Shown here in pieces: positions 55,415-63,119 of a stretch of DNA of 64,000 nucleotides. The stretch lies in the NCBI RefSeq assembly GCF_016756595.1, contig NZ_AP023257.1, positions 6,092,001 to 6,156,000 on the forward strand, read 5' to 3'. The notes beneath the pieces were generated by a model that made no database searches, was not told where the DNA came from, and worked only from the letters and a program-made list of their open reading frames with translations. The stretch's first letter is position 1; each line of letters begins with the position of its first letter. Made by a program: the position numbers and the translations under genes. The DNA is from Mesorhizobium sp. L-2-11. GTDB lineage: Bacteria > Pseudomonadota > Alphaproteobacteria > Rhizobiales > Rhizobiaceae.

Positions 55415-55985
55415 ATGTCTCCGCCCCCTAAGCAGACGCGGATATCTAGATCCCAGGGCCGGCGGCTTGTGCTCGTGACGAGGGCGAACTACACGCTGGG
55501 CCCGCTCCTCTGCCGACCTATCGTCCATGATATCCCCTCCCCGCTCACGATCCCGGACACCTTCTTGCCGATGTGCCGCTCGAGCACCGGCCGCCATGGT
55601 ACCAGCGTGAATTCGCGACTTTTCAACGACGGCATATTTTCCGCTGGCGAGCTCGACGGACCGGCGTAGCGTACCCTCTACTCGTTCTCCAGACCGGGCT
55701 TCGACACAAGGCAGTCCAAGTTCCTCCGACAGCTGCCCGGCAACACGGTTCAGCTCGCGCTGGCAACATCGCAAGCATGTTGGCGCGGTAGACGGACCGA
55801 TTCTGCTCTTCATGCGCGAGGCCTTGCGCGATCAGCCACTGCCGCCGGCGGACTTGCGCTTCCCGTACCTCACCGCCAAAGCCGGAGTTGCGCAAGGCCT
55901 CCGGTCGGTCGGCAACGAGCGGCTGGTCAATCCAGGTGGCGCCGTCAAAGCTGACCTGTCGCTCCAGCGAATCCGCAGCGTGATG
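55415..55985 (-). pseudogene. Relaxase (DUF3363) remnant
   Basis: Leftward frames give DSLERQVSFDGATWIDQPLV, ADRPEALRNSGFGGEVREAQ and RRQWLIAQGLAHEEQNRSVY, then RELNRVAGQLSEELGLPCVE and ARSGERVEGTLRRSVELASG. These match the C-terminal part of VirD2-type relaxases used in plasmid and ICE transfer. At least one frame change occurs near 55750, and both ends are missing. It is a leftover of a conjugative element. Confidence 0.82.
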
Positions 55986-56044
55986 CGCCTCTTTGCGGAT
56001 CGACGAACACCCCGCCATCATGACTCGGGTAGCGTGCCGCCCCT

Positions 56045-56509
56045 TCAACCTGCGTCGCGTGCCGAGAGAAATCCCCCGCGTAACCAAGCAACGAGTTCGA
56101 TGGTGTTAGCAAAAATCTTCTTGCATCCTGCAATAATCATGGGATTGTCGCCGGAGGGTAGCAATGTGCGATCATCGGTCTTGAGACCAAGGCACACCTT
56201 GTTGAGCGCCCGACCGTAGCCAATTTCAAATGCCACGCCTTCATCAATCGTGCGACCGTCCAGTACAGCAACGATATAATTGCACCTCCTAATCGCATTG
56301 ATGTCCGCCTCAAACACCAATTGCCTCGCAGCCTCCAATGGCATCCCTCCATCGACTAGATCGCGCATGAGCTTTCCGTCGCGTTGAGGAAGAAAAACGT
56401 GCGCCATAGGCTCAAGAAGGCTTGTCAGCCGCTCATTGAAGCTGCGCTCAATGTCATTGAACAGTGGCGCTGCCAGATAGATACGCATGGACGTTCGAGC
56501 ATCATTCAT
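56045..56509 (-). CDS. Nucleoside 2-deoxyribosyltransferase-like protein
   Basis: About 154 aa from the ATG at 56509 (MNDARTSMRIYLAAPLF). Family motifs: MRIYLAAPLFNDIERSFN, ADINAIRRCNYIVAVLDGRT and DEGVAFEIGYGRALNKVC, with the Asp and Glu that bind substrate. Such enzymes cut or exchange the base of deoxynucleosides; related domains in defence systems act on nucleotides. The start overlaps the SIR2-kinase gene by eight bases, so it belongs to the same operon. Confidence 0.9.
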   Translation of the reverse strand: MNDARTSMRIYLAAPLFNDIERSFNERLTSLLEPMAHVFLPQRDGKLMRDLVDGGMPLEAARQLVFEADINAIRRCNYIVAVLDGRTIDEGVAFEIGYGRALNKVCLGLKTDDRTLLPSGDNPMIIAGCKKIFANTIELVAWLRGGFLSARDAG

Positions 56510-58121
56510 AGCGGGCGATAATCGTGTTGAGCTCGGTCGGTTCATATTCCTCGAATAGAACGTGCCGAGCCACCTTGCGAGCAACGTCACCTGGACTGTT
56601 CTCATCGGTTGAGAGGACAAACGACGGATTGTAGATCATTTTGAGGGTCATAGTCTGTGCATCAAAATAGGGTTGCTTGCCCGCCTCCTCCGGAGGGCGA
56701 CCTCGCGCCATATTTCGCTTCACTAGCGTCTTGGAGTCCGCCTCGATAAAAATGATCTCTCCTTTCTGAAGAGGCTGATCGCGAGTTACTAGATCGCGCA
56801 ATGCATGAGACTTTACCTTGTTCTCGTCATCGCCTTTAGAGAAGGCATAAAGATCCAAAGGGGCACGATCCATAAAATGAAGCCCCGCCGTCGCCGCATG
56901 CATACGGCGATTCTTCTCCTTCAGTTCCGAATATATGAATTGATCTACGATTTTCTGCTGATCTTCAGTGATCTTACTTGACGCCATATACATTTCACGA
57001 GGAGGTGGCCGTGTCCATTCTTCGTGTGTTTGAAAGCATCGCAAGTGCTCGAGCAATGTCGATTTCCCGGAGGCGACAGGCCCCACTATATAATAGTGAT
57101 ACCGAGAGCGCCGATCCTTTCCAAGCGTTTCCACGGTTTCGCTGAACCCTCTTTCATCAAGATTAAGAATATCGAGAAAATCTCTGATCTCAGCAGACGT
57201 GAGAAATATCGTTACCAAGTTATAGAGCTCGAGATTGGCCTCGAATATGTCCTGTCTTCGCGCCTCTGATAGGACCCCTTCTTCCTTAATCCAGTATATC
57301 ATATAGTGATGGTTAGCTGGGCTCTTATCCCGGTTGAGGCGTAGGTAATTTTTGAGTGAGCTATCGGCAAGCGAATGACCAATCAACAGCATTGTGTTTT
57401 GAACAAAGCGAAGGAACAGATACTCGGAACTGACACCGGGGGAACGTGCACGAGCATCCGCGAAAGAATCTTCCGTGAATATCAGTTGGGGGCTGCGCTT
57501 CTTAAGGCTGACACGGGGCAATATTCCATTGACGTGATAAACTGTCGTCAGATTCCCTCGATCGGTAAGAGGCGGTTGCCAAGTGACGCTTAGGGCGTTA
57601 CCGGACTCGCTGCCAAAAGCGCTTTGCTTTACCTGCTCCCCTATCGCATCAGCCAGAAGATCGTCGAAGTTGAAATTTATTACCAGTGATACTTTGCGAG
57701 ACAGATCACGCAGCTGTGCGAGATAGGGATGCGTTTGTATGACCTCGGCGATTGTTTGCGGGACCTTCTCATAGATCGCCTTGTGAATAGCGTCGCCCCA
57801 TTCATATTCGACCGTTGCGGACCTAAGCTCTGCCGGCTCCGTGACAGGACATGCCCCCCTGAAGCGATGATAGATGATCTGTCCGAGATATTCAGGTTGG
57901 AGTCCCGCCGCAACGTGTGCTGCTAAATCATCAGGGAGGCCGCCCTGAATCTCCGCAAGCCTTTTCAATAGATCCTGCCACCCGGGCACCTTGGCGTCGA
58001 TTGAAATTCCGGCTCCCGTCACCAGGTTCAGCCGTTGCAGTCTCAGCCTTTGGTAGAGGTGGCACAAAAATCGCGGGAGACGCGGCTGTCGCGCGATGGC
58101 GGCATGAAGGTCACTAACCAT
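56502..58121 (-). CDS. SIR2 domain fused to a P-loop nucleotide-kinase-like domain
   Basis: A 539-aa protein. Residues 30-320 form a SIR2-like NAD-binding domain (LNLVTGAGIS, LVINFNFDDLLADAI, TTVYHVNGIL, MLLIGHSLADSSLKN). Residues 340-539 form a P-loop domain with Walker A VGPVASGKST and FMDRAPLDLYAFSKGD, like deoxynucleoside or thymidylate kinases. SIR2 defence proteins degrade NAD+ on sensing phage. The kinase-like half may sense or alter nucleotides. It overlaps the upstream gene and the deoxyribosyltransferase gene by eight bases each. Confidence 0.85.
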   Translation of the reverse strand: MVSDLHAAIARQPRLPRFLCHLYQRLRLQRLNLVTGAGISIDAKVPGWQDLLKRLAEIQGGLPDDLAAHVAAGLQPEYLGQIIYHRFRGACPVTEPAELRSATVEYEWGDAIHKAIYEKVPQTIAEVIQTHPYLAQLRDLSRKVSLVINFNFDDLLADAIGEQVKQSAFGSESGNALSVTWQPPLTDRGNLTTVYHVNGILPRVSLKKRSPQLIFTEDSFADARARSPGVSSEYLFLRFVQNTMLLIGHSLADSSLKNYLRLNRDKSPANHHYMIYWIKEEGVLSEARRQDIFEANLELYNLVTIFLTSAEIRDFLDILNLDERGFSETVETLGKDRRSRYHYYIVGPVASGKSTLLEHLRCFQTHEEWTRPPPREMYMASSKITEDQQKIVDQFIYSELKEKNRRMHAATAGLHFMDRAPLDLYAFSKGDDENKVKSHALRDLVTRDQPLQKGEIIFIEADSKTLVKRNMARGRPPEEAGKQPYFDAQTMTLKMIYNPSFVLSTDENSPGDVARKVARHVLFEEYEPTELNTIIARYE

Positions 58122-59292
58122 TATTCAGACCTCGAAATATCGAGGCGACTGAGCCCGCTGCTGCTGGATCATATTTTCCCCCGACCCCACGGATGTTCCA
58201 TAATCCAGATTGGCGGATATGTGCTACAGGAGATTTGAGGCCAAGCCAGTCAGGACCGGGATAATCAATTATCCGCATCGATTCGCTAAAAAGCGCAATC
58301 AACTGCATCTCAACCTTAGCGCGCAAGCTTTCCTTGCTAGGTTTGTCATCAACTTCAAGCAGAACCACCTCTAAATCCTGAAGATATCGTGAGACCGCAA
58401 GCTCATGCGCAATCTCCAAACTCTTCACCTCGGGGCGAGCGTCCTGACCCTCACCCCAAGTCGCAAGGCTGCCATGGCCGGGGCCGGCCTCCAGCATCGC
58501 TCTACCAATGTGCAGACGGAAGATGGAGCCACGATGGTTGCCGATCTGACTGGAAGGTCCCAGGTGATTGCGCAATCGACCCCGCAGGGAAGCCTGCGAG
58601 CCAGCGCTAACTGCGTGGGTACCGATCCGCACCACTCGGAAACCAGCGCCTCGGAAGTTCCGTTCGGCGCCGTCCAGGAATATGTAGACCCCGCGTTTTG
58701 GCACGGATCTCGACGAAAGTTCCCTGAACGAGAACACACGGTCCGCTATGCGCTCTTCACCAATCCAATTATAGAGCCGATCCAGGTCCTGTATCCTTGC
58801 CGCCATTCGTTTTGCTTCCGCTAGCCAAATGGCGTGGTCAGAGTATTCAAGGCCCAACCAGGGCGCGACGATATCCAACGGAGAGACCCTGGCCCTGTTC
58901 AGCTCCAGCAACGGCATACTGTATTCGTTAGCAGCAAGCAGCGTCACCTGCCTGCTTTCGGCACGAGCAGCAAGCGCATCAAGCACCTGCTCAGCCCAAT
59001 CGCGTTGATTGGCTTCAGGCAGATCGGGGAGATTGAGATCATACGGAGCGATAACCATCTCGCCCGCGACGATCCCGTGTTTGCCCGACAAAATTGCGTA
59101 CGGCGCGCCGAGCGATCGAACAAGATTGATGCAACTTTTGAATCGGTCCGAAGTATAGAGCTGATCTGCGGGGGCGGCTTCTTGGCGCTTCTTTCGGCCG
59201 CAGCCAATGACAATGAGTGGAACGACGCCGTTGCGACCGAGCACAGCTTCTCGGAGAAGCATTGTCGGAGGCTCGAACAGTTCGCCCTGCAT
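58114..59292 (-). CDS. DUF6884-like protein with a GIY-YIG-like C-terminal part
   Basis: About 392 aa from the ATG at 59292. The N-terminal half has LIVIGCGRKKRQ, LYTSDRFKSCINLVRSLG and AILSGKHGIVAGEMVIAPYD, typical of DUF6884. The C-terminal half has GVYIFLDGAERNFRG with VVRIGTHAVSAGS and SLRGRLRNHLG, the pattern of a GIY-YIG nuclease. The combination suggests a base-recognising or base-modifying part joined to a DNA-cutting part. It overlaps neighbours at both ends. Confidence 0.72.
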   Translation of the reverse strand: MQGELFEPPTMLLREAVLGRNGVVPLIVIGCGRKKRQEAAPADQLYTSDRFKSCINLVRSLGAPYAILSGKHGIVAGEMVIAPYDLNLPDLPEANQRDWAEQVLDALAARAESRQVTLLAANEYSMPLLELNRARVSPLDIVAPWLGLEYSDHAIWLAEAKRMAARIQDLDRLYNWIGEERIADRVFSFRELSSRSVPKRGVYIFLDGAERNFRGAGFRVVRIGTHAVSAGSQASLRGRLRNHLGPSSQIGNHRGSIFRLHIGRAMLEAGPGHGSLATWGEGQDARPEVKSLEIAHELAVSRYLQDLEVVLLEVDDKPSKESLRAKVEMQLIALFSESMRIIDYPGPDWLGLKSPVAHIRQSGLWNIRGVGGKYDPAAAGSVASIFRGLNNG

Positions 59293-59930
59293 CACGCCAA
59301 TCCTCTGGCTGCAGGATCATCCGCGGCTTTCATGCTGTGGAATGGCTTGGCAAGAGCGAGTCGACAAAGGACCAGACCAGCCGTTAACGCCACCGGGGTC
59401 CGATCGACAATGATTCGACGAATCCTTGCGGCGTCTACATCATGGCTATCACGCAGTGATCGACCGACCTTAAGCTGAACAAGCCTGTGATAAACAGCAG
59501 TGCCAGCGCCATATGGCTTTTTGGTAAGGCTCGCGTACTGCCAAGGAGCACTGGGCTGCGTCCGTGTGCGTGTAAGATCGGGGGCAATTCCCATGCACCT
59601 AACTACAGCCGATCTGTTTGTCGCCACCGAACTTGCCGAGGCTGCCGCGCCGCGTGGCTTCTTAGCCGATAGGCCTACTCGTGCGAAAACCGGGCTGACG
59701 TGAACATCGAGGATAGGCAGCTCAGCCGGCAACGTGGCGATGCCCCCCAGACAGTCCAGCACCTCGTCAAGCTTACGACTCTTGGAGATGGAATTGGGTT
59801 TCCTGCCGAGGAGAGATGCGGATTCTCGGACGCTCAAACCCGTCTTGCCAAATCCGTCAATAGAGTCATCATAGGACATGATCGAGCACAGCTTCTCACA
59901 CGACTCGGTGATTTTGCTGCATTGAATCAT
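59292..59930 (-). CDS. Unknown protein in the SIR2-kinase operon
   Basis: About 212 aa from the ATG at 59930 (MIQCSKITES), which follows a G-rich Shine-Dalgarno. SVRESASLLGRKPNSISKSR suggests a small helix-turn-helix near residue 35. No domain was recognised in the rest. The stop overlaps the next start (TGATG). A frame of similar quality exists on the other strand, so the gene is supported mainly by operon fit. Confidence 0.5.
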   Translation of the reverse strand: MIQCSKITESCEKLCSIMSYDDSIDGFGKTGLSVRESASLLGRKPNSISKSRKLDEVLDCLGGIATLPAELPILDVHVSPVFARVGLSAKKPRGAAASASSVATNRSAVVRCMGIAPDLTRTRTQPSAPWQYASLTKKPYGAGTAVYHRLVQLKVGRSLRDSHDVDAARIRRIIVDRTPVALTAGLVLCRLALAKPFHSMKAADDPAARGLA

Positions 59931-59946
59931 GTTCCCCCCTGGACGC

Positions 59947-60846
59947 TCAAGGCGCTGCTTGACCGGCTCGTGTGACCCCAAAGATCATGTAATTGAGAGC
60001 GATGGGGGAAGCGCCGCTGAGCTTGGGAGCGACAGTTCCGCTCTGCCTGCTAAAGACGAAATCGCTCCAATTCCAGCCGACCTCATTTGTCTGCACAACG
60101 ACATATGAGCCTAACCGCAATTTGGCGGAAGTGGCCGTTTTTGAGAAATCCAAGCCCAGACCGAATGAAAAGACAGGCCGGTTGTTGCCTTGCTTCTCGA
60201 TCGCACGAACAACGCCCTTGGCGAGCTGAACGAAGGGCACGAGCACGGGCTGCGCGGTGGTCAGAAGCGATAGCCCTTCCTTGAAAGCAGAGTTATCCAG
60301 CGCTTCCACCAGCATGTCGGTTCCGCCGCTGCGAACGTTGATGGTGCGCCCTTCGAAGCTCAGGCCGTCGTTGCCAACGTTCACTCCGACGAAGATGGGC
60401 AAGCTTAGCAACGGGGCTGCGCTGCCGTCAGTGGCGATGGTCTTCAAGGCAAAGCGCATCTCCTCCGACTTGCTCCCAGCTTGGTTCTTCCCCGTAAATT
60501 CGCACAGTATCTCGTGGCGGCCGGACCCCGGATAGTTGTGAACGTAGAACCGATCGAGGGTGATTTTCAAACTCGCGCCTTGGAGCCTTTCATCGGGCGC
60601 CATCGACGTTGCGTGAACGATGTCCAGTCTATCTCCCGCCGAAGATCCATTCTCGGGAATGAACCCGATCGCCGCGCCAGTGTTAGCCCATTGGTCGTTG
60701 GTGAAGAAGGGAACGCTGATCGCCTGACTTCGAGCCCCCAGCTGATGGAAACGGGAAGCCGCTTCGTGATCGCCGATTTCCTCCAGATAGGCGGCGATCT
60801 CCAAAGGATGCTTGGCTCCGATGCAATCTGATTTGTCGAATTCCAT
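59947..60846 (-). CDS. Unknown protein in the SIR2-kinase operon
   Basis: About 299 aa from the ATG at 60846 (MEFDKSDCIG) with AAAGGGG upstream. The body is beta-rich (LKITLDRFYVHNYPGSGRHE; FVGVNVGNDGLSFEGRTINV), as in ligand-binding or jelly-roll proteins. It starts 12 bases after the S8 peptidase fragment. Function is unknown; its place suggests a sensor or regulator within a defence operon. Confidence 0.7.
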   Translation of the reverse strand: MEFDKSDCIGAKHPLEIAAYLEEIGDHEAASRFHQLGARSQAISVPFFTNDQWANTGAAIGFIPENGSSAGDRLDIVHATSMAPDERLQGASLKITLDRFYVHNYPGSGRHEILCEFTGKNQAGSKSEEMRFALKTIATDGSAAPLLSLPIFVGVNVGNDGLSFEGRTINVRSGGTDMLVEALDNSAFKEGLSLLTTAQPVLVPFVQLAKGVVRAIEKQGNNRPVFSFGLGLDFSKTATSAKLRLGSYVVVQTNEVGWNWSDFVFSRQSGTVAPKLSGASPIALNYMIFGVTRAGQAAP

Positions 60847-60857
60847 TCGGTCCCCTT

Positions 60858-61323
60858 TCAAGCACGTACGCGCGGCCTTGGCCGGATGGCCTCGCGAACG
60901 GAGGCGTAAATATCCTCCCGCACGGTGGCGCCGACTTCCAACGTCACCGCGAGTGCATAGGGAACCGCAGCCTGCTGGAAATTCCGGTGGTTGGCGCGCG
61001 CCTGGACTCCTATGAACAGCCCGCTGGAGTCCATGAAGGCAGTGCTGTTGCTCCCCTCAAGGATGAAGTGCGCCACGGTTCCGCGCCTTATATCATCCGG
61101 ATGGGGCTGCATGATCGTCTTCACACCTCGCCAGAACTTACGCTTTCCGTCCTGATCGACGACGTCCAGCATCACACCCCGATAGGCGATGGAGGTTGGA
61201 TGGATCGGGGGTAGCCATGCGAGCGTCATAGTGATCCTACGGATCTCCCTTGAGCGGATCATGCCGGTTGGGATTGGAATGCGATACTCGTGAAGCTGCT
61301 CGTGGCTGATCTCATCATCGGCA
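60858..61323 (-). pseudogene. C-terminal end of an S8 (subtilisin-like) peptidase gene cut by IS66
   Basis: The frame is open from the IS66 boundary at 61323 and reads HEQLHEYRIPIPTG, ITMTLAWLPPIHPTSIAYRG, DDIRRGTVAHFILEG and VPYALAVTLEVG. This resembles the C-terminal beta domain of the S8 peptidases found with AAA ATPases in defence-like loci. There is no catalytic domain in the window; it should lie beyond the IS66 copies if still present. An internal ATG at 61229 might still express about 123 residues. Confidence 0.65.
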
Positions 61324-62238
61324 GTAAGCGGTCAGCCGATAACGTCAGGCCTAAAGTTCCAAGGCATGAGCATTTCGATTTCGGATGCCGGCCAGCCTTG
61401 AGCGATGCGGGTCAAGGTCTGCGAGAGCCAGTCGAGCGGATCGACGCTGTTCATTTTGCAGGTTTGCAGCAAGGTGGCTACCGTCGCCCAGGTTCGTCCA
61501 CCGCCGTGGCTGCCGGCGAATAGACTATTCTTTCGCGTGATCGTCTGGGGCCTGATTGCACGCTCGACGATATTGGAGTCGATTTCGATGCGACCGTCCA
61601 TCAGAAAGCGTTCCAGCGCCTCCCGCCGGGTGAGCGCGTAGCGGATCGCCTCGGCGGTCTTGGATTTTCCGGAGACCTTGCCCAGTTCCGCTTCCCATAG
61701 ATCGAAGAGGCTCGCGACAATGGCCACGGACTTTTCCTGACGTAGCGCGGCGCGGCTTCCGGCATCCTTGCCGCGGACCTCGTCCTCGACCTTCCACAAT
61801 TCGGTCATGGCGATGATCGAATCCGTCGCGGCCTGCGAGACCCCGCTGATGTGCAGGTCGTAGAATTTGCGCCGCAGGTGAGCCCAGCACCCGGCGAGCC
61901 GGATTGTTTCATTGCTGCCGGCTTTGGCCCGTGCCTTGACCAGGTTGGTATAGGCCGAGTAGCCATCCACTTGCAGGATACCGCTGAATCCGGCGAGGTG
62001 GCGCGCCACGCAATCCGCACCTCTGCTGTCTTCAAAACGATAGGCAACCATTGGCGGACTGGTTCCGCCATAGGGTCGGTCATCCCGTGCGTAGGCCCAC
62101 AACCAGGCTTTCGTGGTTTTCCCGGAACCAGGGGCAAGGGTGGGCAAGGTCGTCTCGTCGGCGAAGACCCTTTCGCCCTCCTTGATGCGCTCCAGTATGT
62201 AATCAGCAAGCATCTGCAGCTCGAAGCCCAGATGCCCC
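61324..62238 (-). mobile_element. IS66-family element, 3' part, tnpC truncated by a second IS66
   Basis: The leftward frame to 61332 is the C-terminal part of the IS66 transposase: HLGFELQMLADYILERIKEG, RVFADETTLPTLAPGSGKTT, LQVDGYSAYTNLVKA and AGCWAHLRRKFYDL. The outer end begins GTAAGCGGTCAGCCG at 61324, an IS66-type terminal repeat. At 62238 the gene stops matching and the end of another IS66 (GTAAGCGCGTAGGCG) begins. Sequence to the right reads antisense to the second copy's genes. Confidence 0.9.
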
Positions 62239-62315
62239 GTAAGCGCGTAGGCGTCCCCACGTAGCGTGCAGGCGGTTGATCGCTCATTTTCAGCATGAAT
62301 CATGCGGAGAATCCT

Positions 62316-62702
62316 ATGAGCGACAGTATGAGCCATCATCGAACATTCGAGATTTTGACGGCGGAGCCTGTGCCGTCCCGACGCAAGCCGCGCCATCGGT
62401 CGGACGAAGAGAAGGCACGGCTTGTCGCCGAAGCGTTCTCGCCAGGGGGCAATGTCTCGGCGGTTGCGCGTTCCGAGGGGCTGGACCCCTCGCAGCTCTA
62501 TGCGTGGCGCCGCAAGGCGCTTTCGTCGGGCATGGTTGCGCCACTGACGGAGGGAGCGAGCAAGCCGGCGAAGTTCACGCGCTTTGAAGCGGTGGGCAGC
62601 GACACGGTGGAAATCGTCATTGGCGACGCAGTGGTGCGCGCCGGCGGCGATGTCGATCCCGATCGCCTGGCGAGGATCATCCGCGCGGTTCGTAAGGCAT
62701 GA
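62316..62702 (+). CDS. tnpA: IS66 TnpA (helix-turn-helix protein)
   Basis: About 128 aa from the ATG at 62316 (MSDSMSHH) with GGAG six bases before; an upstream ATG at 62295 also exists. RHRSDEEKARLVAEAFSPGG and VSAVARSEGLDPSQLYAWRR form the IS66 OrfA HTH. The end overlaps tnpB by four bases. Accessory protein needed for IS66 transposition. Confidence 0.93.
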   Translation: MSDSMSHHRTFEILTAEPVPSRRKPRHRSDEEKARLVAEAFSPGGNVSAVARSEGLDPSQLYAWRRKALSSGMVAPLTEGASKPAKFTRFEAVGSDTVEIVIGDAVVRAGGDVDPDRLARIIRAVRKA

Positions 62703-63043
62703 TCGCTTCCGGTGTGGTGGTTTACGTGTCGTGCCAGCCGGTCGACTTCCGCAAGGGCGCGGCATCTTTGATGGCGCTGGTCAGGGATGGCGGCCTGGAC
62801 CCATTCTCGGGGGCACTTCACGTATTCCGTTCGAAGCGTGCGGACCGGGTTCGCATCGTGTGGTGGGACGGCAGCGGGGTTTGTCTTTATTCGAAGACTC
62901 TGGAAGATCACAGCTTCTGCTGGCCGGGGATATCGGCCGCGCGCATGCGTCTCGACCACGCCCAGTTGATGGCGCTTCTGGCCGGACTGGACTGGAAAAA
63001 GATTCGTCCGGCCAGGGTCAGGCGGCCGTTATCGACGGGCTGA
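62699..63043 (+). CDS. tnpB: IS66 TnpB (OrfB)
   Basis: A 114-aa protein with VYVSCQPVDFRKGAASLMAL, LHVFRSKRADRVRIVWWDGS and GVCLYSKTLED, the well-conserved IS66 OrfB signature. Full length. It overlaps tnpA, and tnpC begins about 76 bases downstream. Confidence 0.95.
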   Translation: MIASGVVVYVSCQPVDFRKGAASLMALVRDGGLDPFSGALHVFRSKRADRVRIVWWDGSGVCLYSKTLEDHSFCWPGISAARMRLDHAQLMALLAGLDWKKIRPARVRRPLSTG

Positions 63044-63119
63044 AACCGGCCTGCGGCAAGATGAATCATGCGGCTGGAACGGTTGGGAAAGCGGCTGTTT
63101 TTGTGCTCTGTTGCTTGCC

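Noticed and set aside
62250..62765. N-terminal extension of the leftward IS66 transposase frame
   Set aside because: That part is antisense to tnpA and tnpB of the second IS66 and only in frame by chance.
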